Origin: Hyphomicrobiales bacterium
Lineage (GTDB): Bacteria > Pseudomonadota > Alphaproteobacteria > Rhizobiales > Rhizobiaceae
Assembly (NCBI GenBank): GCA_900472175.1
Contig: UCHD01000002.1
Location: 171,986 to 235,985 of the forward strand
Reading direction: 5' to 3'
Length of the DNA: 64,000 bases
In this document: in pieces, positions 54,086 to 63,159 of the stretch
How the letters are laid out: every line of letters begins with the position of its first letter
Numbering within the stretch: position 1 is the first letter of the stretch
Notes under the pieces: generated by a model
Database searches by the model: none
What the model was told of the DNA's origin: nothing
Seen by the model: the letters and a program-made list of their open reading frames with translations, nothing else
Position numbers and translations under genes: made by a program

Positions 54086-56167
54086 TTATTGCATGCCTTC
54101 CTGTAAACCCGCGGCATCGGCAAGGATGGCGGCGGTCTCGTTCAGCAAGACATCCTTTGCGTTCTTGCGGGCGTTTTCCATGGCGATTTCGGCGCTCAGG
54201 CTGCGCTCGTCTGCCTGCAGGCCGTCATCTCCGCCGAGGTCCACACCACCGTTTGTCTGCGCACGTTCCTTGAGACGGGCTGCTTGCGCAGCCATTTCAT
54301 TCCGGCGTTCGGTGAGATTGAGGGAGACGACACCCTTCTCGCGCTGCGCTTTCAGTTGGGCAATATCCTCGACAAACCGTTGGAAGTCCTGGTCGTTTTG
54401 CACCCGATTATCATGAAGACTTTGCAATTTCGGCAGCAACGCCGTGAGATTTCCGGAAGGCACATAGCGTGCAGGTTTGATCTGTGTCCACGGCAGAGCA
54501 TTGTCATAGCTCGCCTCGCCGAAAGTCTTCGGGTCGGAAAGGCTTGGCAAACTGATGTCGGGGGTGACGCCGCGCAACTGTGTCGTACCGCCGTCGACGC
54601 GGAAAAACTGGGCGATCGTCAATTTCAGTTCGCCGAATTTCGGTTTGCTGTTGTAGGCCGCCTTGTCGAGATTGACCACGGTCTGCACGGTACCCTTGCC
54701 AAAGCTGGGTTCGCCGACGATCACGCCGCGGCCATAGTCCTGTATCGCTGCAGCAAAAATCTCGGAAGCCGATGCCGAACCGCGATTGATCAAAACGCCG
54801 ACCGGGCCTGTCCATGCCGGCTTGGGAAGGTCATCGCTTTCGACTTCCACCTTGCCGTTTGCGCCGCGTTGCTGAACCACCGGGCCTTTGCCGACGAACA
54901 GGCCTGTCAATTCGATCGCCTCGGTCAGCGACCCGCCGCCATTGTCGCGCAAATCAATCATCACGCCATCGACACCGTCCTGCTTCAGTTCGCCGAGGAG
55001 CTTGGCGACATCGCGGCTTGCGCTTCTATAGTCCGGGTCGCCTTTTCTCCGCGCTTCGAAATCCTCATAAAATGCCGGCAGGGTGATAACCCCGATTCTG
55101 CGCGTCACCGTGCCTTCTTTTACCGGCAGGATGATTTTCTTGGCGGCCTGTTTTTCGAGGCTTATCTTGTCGCGTGTCAGGCTGATGAGGCGATGGCCAC
55201 CATCCGGCCCGGCATCCGCCGGCAGGATGTCCAGGCGGACGACGGAGCCCTTTTTCCCCCGTATCAACTGCACGATTTCATCAAGCCGCGTGCCCACCAC
55301 TTCCTTGACCGGACCGTCCTTGCCCTGGCCAACGCCGGTAATGCGGTCCCCGACCGAAAGCTTGCCGGACAGTTGGGCCGGTCCACCCGGAACGAGTTCA
55401 CGGATCGTCGTGTAGTCGTCGCGCTCCTGCAGGACCGCGCCAATACCGACCAGCGACAGCTTCATGGAAATATCGAATTCGGCCGCAGCCCTGGCGCCGA
55501 AATAGTCGGTGTGTGGATCAACCGAGGTCGTATAGGCGTCCATAAAGGATTGGAAAACGTCTTCGCTCTTGTATTTGAAGGCGCGCTCGAGGGAGTTTTG
55601 ATAACGTTTGTCGAGCGTATCGCGAATAGCAGCATCGGTTTTGCCAGCCAGTTTCAGCCGCAGCCAGTCGCCTTTCACGCGTTTGCGCCAGAGATCATCA
55701 ATTTCGGCCTCTGACTGTGGCCAAGGAGCTTCGTCGCGCAACACGGCATAGCTTTCCTGCGCGCTGAAATCGAAGTTTTGCTTGAGCAGGCTGCGCGCAT
55801 ATTGCATCCGTCCGACAACACGTTCTTCATACACGTTGAAAATTGAAAACGGGATCCGCAGGTCTTCCCGTTTGATCGCGTCATCGATCTTGGTGCTGTT
55901 CGTCATGAACGTGTCGATGTCGGCCTGCAGGAACATCATCCGGTCCGGATCCAGCGACTTGATGTACCGGTTCATGATCTTGGCCGACAAGGCATCATCC
56001 AGCGGAACAGGCCTGTAGCCGAAACGCGTCAGAAATTGCGCGCTCAAGCTTGCGGCTTGGCCCTGTTGCTTCTGAGGCGCCAGAACGGGCGGTGATTCGA
56101 CTTCGAGAGCATACGCGGATGACGCAAATGCCAGGAAAAGACCAAGCACGCCGCAGAGTATACGCAT
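54086..56167 (-). CDS. prc: Carboxy-terminal processing (tail-specific) protease Prc
   Basis: A 693-residue periplasmic serine protease of the S41 family. Signal peptide 'LCGVLGLFLAFASSAYA'; N-terminal helical region to ~230; PDZ domain ~235-330 ('VGIGAVLQERDDYTTIRELV', 'PAQLSGKLSVGDRITGVGQG'); catalytic core with S466 in 'NRGSASASEIF' and K491 in 'SFGKGTVQTV', the Ser-Lys dyad; C-terminal DUF3340-like charged region. Length and layout match E. coli Prc (about 680). It trims or degrades periplasmic substrates such as cell-wall hydrolases. Single-gene unit. Confidence 0.93.
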   Translation of the reverse strand: MRILCGVLGLFLAFASSAYALEVESPPVLAPQKQQGQAASLSAQFLTRFGYRPVPLDDALSAKIMNRYIKSLDPDRMMFLQADIDTFMTNSTKIDDAIKREDLRIPFSIFNVYEERVVGRMQYARSLLKQNFDFSAQESYAVLRDEAPWPQSEAEIDDLWRKRVKGDWLRLKLAGKTDAAIRDTLDKRYQNSLERAFKYKSEDVFQSFMDAYTTSVDPHTDYFGARAAAEFDISMKLSLVGIGAVLQERDDYTTIRELVPGGPAQLSGKLSVGDRITGVGQGKDGPVKEVVGTRLDEIVQLIRGKKGSVVRLDILPADAGPDGGHRLISLTRDKISLEKQAAKKIILPVKEGTVTRRIGVITLPAFYEDFEARRKGDPDYRSASRDVAKLLGELKQDGVDGVMIDLRDNGGGSLTEAIELTGLFVGKGPVVQQRGANGKVEVESDDLPKPAWTGPVGVLINRGSASASEIFAAAIQDYGRGVIVGEPSFGKGTVQTVVNLDKAAYNSKPKFGELKLTIAQFFRVDGGTTQLRGVTPDISLPSLSDPKTFGEASYDNALPWTQIKPARYVPSGNLTALLPKLQSLHDNRVQNDQDFQRFVEDIAQLKAQREKGVVSLNLTERRNEMAAQAARLKERAQTNGGVDLGGDDGLQADERSLSAEIAMENARKNAKDVLLNETAAILADAAGLQEGMQ

Positions 56168-56474
56168 TCAGTTTCCAATTCTTGATGTCGTGTCGTTTGA
56201 CGAACGGTGTTGGTGGAACAATTTTGGTTCTTTGGCAACAAAGGGATGGGCCGCCCCGGCCCTTCGGTCTGCTCTCGGCTCTGATTAGCCACGTTTTTCC
56301 ATCAAAGTGCTTGAGCGTGGTGCCGAAATCGTGATTGCAGACGGGTGCGCTGGTCCTTGATGAACGCTTGATTATCAACGCCGAGCCTCCGCACCTGACG
56401 CTAATTCACATAAGCATTCGCTGCTTGCTTCGCAAAATCTTGCCGTGATGCCACGCGATGTGCATATAGACGCC
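56168..56474. other. Divergent intergenic region, prc / J-domain gene
   Basis: About 300 bases holding the two promoters. No gene, riboswitch or clear palindrome was recognised. Confidence 0.4.
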
Positions 56475-57083
56475 ATGACGCTCGATTCAAAAATATTCGT
56501 TGGCCTTAGGTCCGCACGCAAAAAAACAACTGCCACCAGTGAACCCACGGGGCCGAGATGCCAATGGGACGGCTGTGAAAAGACCGGCGCGCATCGGGCC
56601 CCTGTCGGGCCGGGCGCGGAAGGCCTCTACCTGCTGTTCTGTCTTGAGCATGTGAAGGAATACAACAAGGGATACAGCTTCACTGCTGCTCCCTCGAGCC
56701 CGGAGGTCGCCCGCTACCAGAAGGAAGCGGTGGAGGGTAGCCGCGCGACGTTTGGGACCCGGGTGACCGAAGCGACCGAAATCCCGATTCCGTCCACCGT
56801 GCGCTCCGGTTCTGCGAAGACCTTGAATGCCCGTAGGACCACCAAACAACAGCAGGCGCAAACCAGCACGCTGCATAAACGAAAACTCAAGGTGCTCGAA
56901 GCCAAGGCTTTCGAAACCCTCGGCCTTTCGCCAGAGGCGACAGCCGACGAAATCAGGAGCCGCTATAAAGAACGGCTCAAGATGCATCACCCCGACGCCA
57001 ACCAGGGAAACCGCACCTCGGAAGACGAGCTTCGTGCATCGATCGAGGCGCACAAGATCCTCAAACTGAACGGGTTTTGCTGA
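56475..57083 (+). CDS. J-domain (DnaJ-like) protein
   Basis: A 202-residue protein of a rhizobial type with the J domain at the C terminus. The N-terminal part contains 'CQWDGCEKTGAHRAPVG' and 'FCLEHVKEYNKGYSF', a small cysteine/histidine-containing module. A basic linker follows. The J domain spans about 145-200: 'AFETLGLSPEATADEIRSRY', 'HHPDAN' (the HPD motif), ending 'KILKLNGFC'. It should stimulate a DnaK-type chaperone; clients unknown. Start at 56475 chosen by likeness to homologues that begin near 'LDSKIF'; ATG 56445 is possible. Confidence 0.85.
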   Translation: MTLDSKIFVGLRSARKKTTATSEPTGPRCQWDGCEKTGAHRAPVGPGAEGLYLLFCLEHVKEYNKGYSFTAAPSSPEVARYQKEAVEGSRATFGTRVTEATEIPIPSTVRSGSAKTLNARRTTKQQQAQTSTLHKRKLKVLEAKAFETLGLSPEATADEIRSRYKERLKMHHPDANQGNRTSEDELRASIEAHKILKLNGFC

Positions 57084-57173
57084 GGTTCACTTTGTGATTG
57101 CCGTGTGGGTTCAACGGATCCCACACGGTACATCTGCCGATCTCGGTTTTCAGAGAGACCAAGGGCGATCGGG

Positions 57174-58295
57174 TCAGTGGCTGGTATCGGACAGGCGCAT
57201 GACGCGATTGAGAAGCGCGACAAGTTCACCTTGGCGTGCCGTCGCCGTTTTCAGGAATATATTGCGCAGATGGCTGCGGGCGGTCTCATACGATACTTGC
57301 TGGTGCGCCATGTAGTATTGCAAGGAATGGCCGAGCATTAGTATCACCGCAAGCGCCGCCTCCTTCTGTGTCAGTTCAAACAGCCCACGCAGCTGCTCCG
57401 GGAAATCTGCCGATACCTTCGGCGAAAGATCCTTGATGAGGATCAGGGCTGCCCGCGCAACTGGCAAGTCTGATGCGGCCGTTGAGACAAAAGGGTTGAT
57501 TGTCAAAGCCAGCAGGGGCGACCCGGTCTTTGTGCATCGGATCAAGACGTTGCCGCTTTTCGCCGGATACCCGCAAACGGGTCCGCAGGCCGATGCTATC
57601 GCGCTTCTCAACGCATCGCCGCATTGTCCCGCCAACAGGCGCCCTCCCAAAAGCGTCAAGTCATTCCCCGGCTCGGCGAGAAGCGTCTCGGCGTAGTCGT
57701 TCATGCTCAAGATCTTGCCGCAAGCATCGACGATAATTTGCCCCAGATACGGGCTCGCCGTGGCTTGCATCTCGAGGCGCTTGTGTCCGAGATGCAGCTG
57801 AAGTTCAGCCGCACGGGCAATGACAGGCGCGAGTTCCCTCAACAAGGAAACATCGTCATCGTCAAAGTCCGGCTGACGTCCGCCTCGTTGAACCGCCAGG
57901 ATGCCCGCCATGCCTGCGACGGGGATTTTGCACGCAATGCTGCTATGGTCGCCTTGCGGAACATACCATTCGTTGAAGATCGCAGTTTTGCGGAACTCAC
58001 TTTTAGGCATCACGGACTGGTCGGTAAAAACGTCCAGAGGCTTGATGCCTGTCAGATAAGATAAAATTGGATTTTTGAGATGTGCTTCTACGAATGCCGT
58101 CTCATAGTAGGGATCGCATTCCTTGTAGAAGGGTAGCCAGGTGTCCGCCGGGCATATGCGGGCAAAATGAACCTTCGAGCCTTTGACGAGCTTTTTTAAT
58201 CTCGCCATCGCCGGCTGCCATTGTCCACCTTCCCACGCGGCGCGATAAAGTTCATCGACCAGAAGCGAACGTTCCGTCTGCGCCACAGCTGTCAT
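57174..58295 (-). CDS. LuxR-type helix-turn-helix transcriptional regulator
   Basis: A 373-residue protein. The C-terminal ~65 residues ('LFELTQKEAALAVILMLGHS', 'VSYETARSHLRNIFLKTATA', 'ELVALLNRVM') form a GerE-like HTH, somewhat diverged from the consensus. The N-terminal ~300 residues contain GAF/PAS-like material ('CKIPVAGMAGILAVQRGG', 'IIVDACGKILSMNDYAETLL'). No receiver domain. Start at ATG 58295 (ATG 58352 upstream in frame). Not adjacent to any evident target. Convergent with the J-domain gene. Signal unknown. Confidence 0.78.
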   Translation of the reverse strand: MTAVAQTERSLLVDELYRAAWEGGQWQPAMARLKKLVKGSKVHFARICPADTWLPFYKECDPYYETAFVEAHLKNPILSYLTGIKPLDVFTDQSVMPKSEFRKTAIFNEWYVPQGDHSSIACKIPVAGMAGILAVQRGGRQPDFDDDDVSLLRELAPVIARAAELQLHLGHKRLEMQATASPYLGQIIVDACGKILSMNDYAETLLAEPGNDLTLLGGRLLAGQCGDALRSAIASACGPVCGYPAKSGNVLIRCTKTGSPLLALTINPFVSTAASDLPVARAALILIKDLSPKVSADFPEQLRGLFELTQKEAALAVILMLGHSLQYYMAHQQVSYETARSHLRNIFLKTATARQGELVALLNRVMRLSDTSH

Positions 58296-58525
58296 CTGAT
58301 TCTTTGCCCCGTTTGCGCGCTTTCGCTCAAGCTTCAGGTAGCCAAATGACACTATGGTGCGAAATGGTGGATTTAAGCAACTTCAAAAGTAACGGCCAAT
58401 GTCTGTCACTCGTGATGCCGCGTGGGATCGATGGGGGATCGGCAGCAAGGCGCTATCCGGCATGCAAAAGCCGGGAAGAGCAAACGCCGACGCTCCCGGC
58501 CGAAGCTGGACAAAGTTTGACAGCC

Positions 58526-58945
58526 TCAGGGGCCAGCATCCGCCGCCCGGTCCTGCACGGTGACGACGCTGATGTGGCGAACCCTGCCGTCGCGCGCCAT
58601 CCATTCGATCGACTGACCGGCGGAAAGCCCAAGGAGAGCCGCGCCGACCGGTGTCAGCACCGAGACGCGCTGGCTGGCTATGTCGGCATCCTTGGGGAGG
58701 ACGAGCTCAGCGGTCTGCAATGCCTCGCCGTTGAGATGGAACTGGGCAATGGAGCCGATGCGGACCACGCCGGGCGCCATCTGTGCATCCTCGACGATCC
58801 GCGCGCGGTCGAGTTCTGCCGCAAGTTGGTCGGCGACGTGCGGATCGCGTTCCGCAAGCATGTCGGCAAGGTTCGACAGGCGCGCGTGTTCGGAGCGAGC
58901 AATGGTAATGGCGGGCAGACGGCTGCCCTGGATCTTCGTGGTCAT
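58526..58945 (-). CDS. rnk: Rnk/GreA-C-terminal-domain transcription factor, nucleoside diphosphate kinase regulator
   Basis: A 139-residue protein with a short helical N terminus ('LPAITIARSEHARLSNLADM') and a GreA/GreB C-terminal FKBP-like domain ('VVRIGSIAQFHLNGEALQTA', 'VSVLTPVGAALLGLSAGQSI'). It lacks the long coiled-coil finger of GreA, as in Rnk. Rnk binds RNA polymerase and influences nucleoside diphosphate kinase levels in other proteobacteria. The start at 58945 has GAGG upstream; the frame is open ~105 codons further without homology. Single gene. Confidence 0.83.
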   Translation of the reverse strand: MTTKIQGSRLPAITIARSEHARLSNLADMLAERDPHVADQLAAELDRARIVEDAQMAPGVVRIGSIAQFHLNGEALQTAELVLPKDADIASQRVSVLTPVGAALLGLSAGQSIEWMARDGRVRHISVVTVQDRAADAGP

Positions 58946-59391
58946 TGGAACCTCACGGCATGGGTGCGTTGCGGCCCGGCGGGCACGCGCAAAAAAAAAC
59001 GGAAAACTGGGAAATGACGTCGCACGTCTCTGGTGCGGTTCACGTAACGTTACGGAACCACGATCGCCCCACGGCTGGGGCGCGACGCGACCAAGCCGAG
59101 GGGCTAGTATCCTGCGAGAGGAAACAGCCGTTTCAAAAACCTGGCAAAGTTGAGCGACATCTTCATGCCCCCATGATGGGGCGTGGCCGGGGGCAAAGTC
59201 AAGCCACGCCGCCTTGCACCGATATTCGATCAAACCAGATGCGGGCAGATGAGTGTGCAAGCTTTCAACAAACGCAACCGTTGCGATCCAGAATTCTCTC
59301 GCCAGGGCCAGCGATGGTGCGCTGAAATTTCAAGGCTTGACAGCGGTACCCAATTAATTTCTAAATTTTAGAAATTAATTGGGAGGCGATG
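58946..59391. other. Divergent intergenic region, rnk / ROK regulator
   Basis: About 440 bases. It contains a 12-bp palindrome CGTAACGTTACG at 59043-59054, about 100 bases before the rnk start, and the 35-nt palindrome of the ROK gene. No gene was recognised. Confidence 0.5.
59349..59383. promoter_or_regulatory. Perfect 35-nt palindrome over the ROK gene ribosome-binding site
   Basis: Arms CCCAATTAATTTCTAAA (59349-59365) and TTTAGAAATTAATTGGG (59367-59383) are exact reverse complements around one T. The final GGG is part of the Shine-Dalgarno GGGAGG (59381-59386). As DNA it suits binding by a symmetric ROK/NagC-type dimer; as RNA it would form a 17-bp hairpin hiding the SD. Confidence 0.8.
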
Positions 59392-60507
59392 ATGGGAACC
59401 CATCATGGGCAGGTGCTTTGCATCATCCGGGATGAAGGTCCGCAGTCTCGTGCCGCCTTGGCGCGGCGCAGCAAGCTGTCGCCCACGACGCTCACACACG
59501 TCACAGCTCAGTTGCTTCGGGACGGTGTGGTAGCGGAATGCGATATTGTCGAATCCACGGGCGTCGGCCGGCCCGGCCAGACCATAAAGCTCATTCCCGA
59601 GGCTTTCCACGTTGCTGGAATTCACCTTGGTGCCGGGCTCGTGCAAATCGTCATCACGGATCTCTACGCCAACGTAAAAGCTTCTGCCTCCTTTGATTTT
59701 TCGCTTCGGGAAACAGACCCAGATAATGTTGTGTCGCACGCAGCCGATATGCTGCTGAGACTAAGGCGCGAGGCAGGAGATCCGCGCCTGCTGGGCGTCG
59801 GCGTTGCGGTGCCGGGACCCGTGAATGCTGAGCAGCGTTCCATTCTTGCGTCGATCAACACCGGCTGGCGCAACCTGCCGCTCGCCAGCATGTTCGAAAC
59901 AAAAACCGCCCTTCCCGTCATCCTCGAGCACAATGTCAGTTCCATGGCATTGGCCGAGGTCAGATATGGCACCGGGCGCGGCGTTCCGGCGGTGCTTTAC
60001 GTTTACTTGCGTACCGGTCTTGGCGCCGGGTTGGTCGTGGACGGCATGCCGTTCCGGCCAGGCGGTCATGGCGCCGTCGAACTGGGGCATATCCAGATTT
60101 CGCGTGATGGGCCGCTCTGCAGTTGCGGCAACCACGGCTGCCTAGAAAGTTATGTCAATGAAAGCGTGCTGATGCGCGCAGTTGGCCTGGAGGGGCAGGC
60201 ACCCAATAATCTGTTGGAGCGCCTTGAGGCAACGGACACATGGACCCCAACCCTCGACCGGCTGACCGACTCCCTCGCCATTGCCATCAATCTTCTGACG
60301 CCTGATCTCATCATTCTCGGCGGTCATCTGGGCGAGGCTCCGGATAGTCTATTCGGCCATCTGCTCCAAAATCTGCCACCGAGAGTCATGCCGCATATGC
60401 GGGAAGTCCTGCGGATTGAGCGTTCGGGCTTTGGCCCACTGTCTGGGGCTATCGGCGGGGCGGCCGTGGCGCTGGATCATTTTTTCTATTCGGGAGCGAG
60501 GTCATGA
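59392..60507 (+). CDS. ROK-family (NagC/XylR-like) transcriptional regulator
   Basis: A 371-residue ROK regulator. Winged HTH at about 5-60 ('[20 protein letters not shown]', 'LLRDGVVAE'), then the ROK sugar-kinase-like domain: '[11 protein letters not shown]', '[17 protein letters not shown]', '[10 protein letters not shown]' and the zinc motif '[10 protein letters not shown]'. Start at ATG 59392, five bases after GGGAGG; an ATG directly before it is also possible. It overlaps the following permease gene by ATGA, so it is made with the transporter and most likely controls it. The inducer is probably a sugar or sulfated sugar. Confidence 0.87.
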   Translation: MGTHHGQVLCIIRDEGPQSRAALARRSKLSPTTLTHVTAQLLRDGVVAECDIVESTGVGRPGQTIKLIPEAFHVAGIHLGAGLVQIVITDLYANVKASASFDFSLRETDPDNVVSHAADMLLRLRREAGDPRLLGVGVAVPGPVNAEQRSILASINTGWRNLPLASMFETKTALPVILEHNVSSMALAEVRYGTGRGVPAVLYVYLRTGLGAGLVVDGMPFRPGGHGAVELGHIQISRDGPLCSCGNHGCLESYVNESVLMRAVGLEGQAPNNLLERLEATDTWTPTLDRLTDSLAIAINLLTPDLIILGGHLGEAPDSLFGHLLQNLPPRVMPHMREVLRIERSGFGPLSGAIGGAAVALDHFFYSGARS

Positions 60508-61298
60508 ACACTATGCCAGCAGGCAGCCAACGTGCGCGGAGCAAGTCGCTTGCCGATTGGCCCCCGATTATCCTCAACTTGATTGCGTTCGCTTTTGGCA
60601 TCGCCGTCTGGTGGGCGATAACGGCGGCAAAATTGGTCGTGCTGCCGGGACCGGTAGATGTTTTCCAGCGAGGCGTCGAGTTGATCATGAGTGGTCAGCT
60701 GCTCATCGATATCCTGTCCAGCCTGCGCCGTGTCCTGACGGGGTTCATGCTTGGCGTCGCTCTGGCTATTCCTGTAGGCTTCCTGATGGGGTGGTACCGC
60801 GTCGCACGCGCCCTGATCGAACCCTACATCCAGTTCTTCCGGATGATTCCGCCATTGGCGGTCATTCCGCTGGCGATCGTCACGATGGGTATAGATGAAG
60901 CGCCGAAGGTCTTTGTCATCTTTCTCGCCTCCTTTCTGTCGTGTGTCGTCGCCACCTATCAAGGCGTGATCAGCGTCGATCGCACGCTGATCAACGCCGC
61001 CCGTGTGCTGGGTGCGAAAGACCGTGTCATCTTCCCGCGCGTCATCATCCCGGCCTCCACGCCGTTCATCCTGGTCGGTGTTCGCATCGGTCTTGGCTCG
61101 GCCTGGGCGACGGTCGTGGCGGCGGAACTGATCGCGGCGCAATCGGGACTCGGGTTCCGCATGCAGCAGGCGCAACTCTACTACGACCTGCCGACAATTT
61201 TCGTCAGCCTGATCAGCATCGGCATTCTCGGGCTTTTGATGGACCGTCTGGTTCAGGCAGCGGAGCGCAGGCTGACGCAATGGCAGGAGCGCGTTTGA
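60504..61298 (+). CDS. ABC importer permease, SsuC/TauC (NitT/TauT) family
   Basis: A 264-residue inner-membrane permease with about six hydrophobic segments. Family signs: '[20 protein letters not shown]', '[20 protein letters not shown]', the coupling loop '[20 protein letters not shown]', '[20 protein letters not shown]' and '[10 protein letters not shown]'. This family transports sulfonates, taurine, nitrate and related small anions. ATGA overlap with the ROK gene; stop overlaps the ATPase start by one base. The downstream sulfatase suggests a sulfonate or sulfate ester as cargo. Confidence 0.88.
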   Translation: MNTMPAGSQRARSKSLADWPPIILNLIAFAFGIAVWWAITAAKLVVLPGPVDVFQRGVELIMSGQLLIDILSSLRRVLTGFMLGVALAIPVGFLMGWYRVARALIEPYIQFFRMIPPLAVIPLAIVTMGIDEAPKVFVIFLASFLSCVVATYQGVISVDRTLINAARVLGAKDRVIFPRVIIPASTPFILVGVRIGLGSAWATVVAAELIAAQSGLGFRMQQAQLYYDLPTIFVSLISIGILGLLMDRLVQAAERRLTQWQERV

Positions 61299-62113
61299 TG
61301 ACCCCTTCCCAGATCACGGACCCGAAGATCTCGTTTCAAAACGTCAGCCGGCGCTTCGGTGCAGGCGACAGCAGCTTTCTCGCGCTGGATCGCCTGTCGC
61401 TTGATATTGCCGATGGCGAGTTCGTCACCGTTGTCGGTCCGTCCGGTTGCGGCAAGTCGACGGCAATGAACATTGCGGCGGGGCTTACGGACGTTTCCGA
61501 CGGCCGGGTGCTTGTCGATGGCAAGGGCGTCGACGGTCCGGGACCGGAGCGCGGTGTCATCTTCCAGCAATATGCTCTCTTCCCATGGCTGAGCGTACGC
61601 CAAAACGTCGAATTCGGCCTTCGCATCAAGGGAATGCCGGCCGCCGAGCGCAAACGCGTGTCGGATCACTTCATCAACCTGGTGGGATTGAGCGACTTCG
61701 CCGATGCGCTGCCCAAGACCCTGTCGGGCGGCATGAAGCAGCGATGTGCCATTGCGCGCGCCTATGCCGTCAATCCCTCGATCCTGCTCATGGACGAGCC
61801 TTTTGGCGCGCTGGATGCGCTGACCCGCGTCAACATGCAGGATCAGTTGCTGGATACCTGGACCCGTGAACGTCGCACGGTCATCTTCATCACCCATGAT
61901 GTCGATGAGGCGGTGTACCTGGCCAATCGCGTCATCGTCATGGCTGCCCGGCCGGGGCGCCTGCACGACATTATCCCCGTCGATCTGCCCTACCCGCGCA
62001 CCGAAGAAATTCGTCTGTCGCAGAAGTTCGCGGATATCCGCAACCGGGTCTGGCATGCCGTCTATCATCAAAAACCGCAGATCGAACCCACTATCCAAGA
62101 GGAGGAACACTGA
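61298..62113 (+). CDS. ABC importer ATPase, SsuB/TauB family
   Basis: A 271-residue ATPase: Walker A 'GPSGCGKST', Q-loop 'IFQQYALFPWLSVRQNV', signature 'LSGGMKQR', Walker B 'ILLMDEPFGALDALTR', switch histidine in 'FITHDVDEAVYLANR', and 'MAARPGRLHDIIPVDLP', which is typical of NitT/TauT ATPases. Start at ATG 61298 (TGATG junction). Pairs with the permease and the binding protein on either side. Confidence 0.9.
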   Translation: MTPSQITDPKISFQNVSRRFGAGDSSFLALDRLSLDIADGEFVTVVGPSGCGKSTAMNIAAGLTDVSDGRVLVDGKGVDGPGPERGVIFQQYALFPWLSVRQNVEFGLRIKGMPAAERKRVSDHFINLVGLSDFADALPKTLSGGMKQRCAIARAYAVNPSILLMDEPFGALDALTRVNMQDQLLDTWTRERRTVIFITHDVDEAVYLANRVIVMAARPGRLHDIIPVDLPYPRTEEIRLSQKFADIRNRVWHAVYHQKPQIEPTIQEEEH

Positions 62114-62114
62114 C

Positions 62115-63101
62115 ATGAAACTTACCAGACGTCATTTTCTGACCACAGCCGCAACCGGTGCACTTGCTGTCCCGGCACTCTCGCTGACTGCGCGCGGCGC
62201 ATTCGCCCAGGCCACGCCGGTCCGGGTCGGCTACATCGCCGATTATTTCGGCACGAGCCTGACAGCGATTGCCAGCGATCAGGACCTCTGGGCCAAGCAC
62301 GGCCTTGAGCCCGACCTCAAGGTCTTCACGAATGGCCCGATCCAGATCCAGGCGCTGGGCGCCGGCAGTCTCGATTTCGGCTATGTCGGCCCGGGGGCTC
62401 TCTGGTTGCCCGCAACCGGCAAGGCCAAACTGGTCGCCATGAACGCGCTCGGTCTATCCGACCGTGTGATCGCCCAAGCCGGCGTCAACACGATGGCAGA
62501 CCTGAAGGGCAAGAAGATCGGTGTTCCCGAGGGCACGTCGGGAGACATGCTGTTGCGTCTGGCGCTGGCCAAGGCGGGGATGCAGCTCTCCGACGTCGAA
62601 GTGATCAAGATGGATCCGCCGACCGTGGTTTCGGCCTTTGCCTCGAAGCAGATCGATGCTGCGGGCATCTGGTACCCGCTGGTCGGAATCATCAAGAAGA
62701 CAGTGCCGGATCTCGTGGAGGTCGCCAAGAGTGCCGATTTCTATCCGGCCAATTCCTTCCCGTCGGCATTTGTTGCGCGCAACGAAGTCGCGGACCAGGA
62801 TCCCGGAATGGTGAAGAAATTCATCGCGGTGATGAAGGACGCCAATGATTATCGCGCCGCCGATGTGCCGCGCTCGGTTGCCATCACCGCCAAGTTCCTT
62901 GGCGTCCCGGCCGAACCGCTCGAGACGGAAAGCCAGAATGGAAGCTTTCTGACATCGGCCGAGCTGGTCGCCGCGACAAAGGATGGAACCGTGGCAAACT
63001 GGCTAAAGGGGCTGAATGAACAGTTCGTCGCTTTCGGCAAACTGAAGAACCCTCTCGATCCGAAAGACTATTACCTGGCGGATCTCTACGCCGGCAACTA
63101 G
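62115..63101 (+). CDS. ABC importer periplasmic binding protein, SsuA/NMT1-like, Tat-type signal
   Basis: A 328-residue binding protein. The N terminus 'MKLTRRHFLTTAATGALAV' carries a twin-arginine-like R-R-x-F-L motif and ends with 'ARGAFAQA', suggesting export by Tat. The mature part has 'VRVGYIADYFGTSLTAIASD', 'QIQALGAGSLDFGYVGPGAL', 'DLKGKKIGVPEGTSGDMLL' and 'ASKQIDAAGIWYPLVG', the NMT1/SsuA fold. Start at 62115 behind GAGGAGGAA. Ligand: probably a sulfonate or sulfate ester, from the neighbouring sulfatase. Confidence 0.88.
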   Translation: MKLTRRHFLTTAATGALAVPALSLTARGAFAQATPVRVGYIADYFGTSLTAIASDQDLWAKHGLEPDLKVFTNGPIQIQALGAGSLDFGYVGPGALWLPATGKAKLVAMNALGLSDRVIAQAGVNTMADLKGKKIGVPEGTSGDMLLRLALAKAGMQLSDVEVIKMDPPTVVSAFASKQIDAAGIWYPLVGIIKKTVPDLVEVAKSADFYPANSFPSAFVARNEVADQDPGMVKKFIAVMKDANDYRAADVPRSVAITAKFLGVPAEPLETESQNGSFLTSAELVAATKDGTVANWLKGLNEQFVAFGKLKNPLDPKDYYLADLYAGN

Positions 63102-63159
63102 TCCCCCTTCCCCGGCGCAACGCTTGGCGATGCGTCGGGCACCTTTCAGCGAGCCTCGA

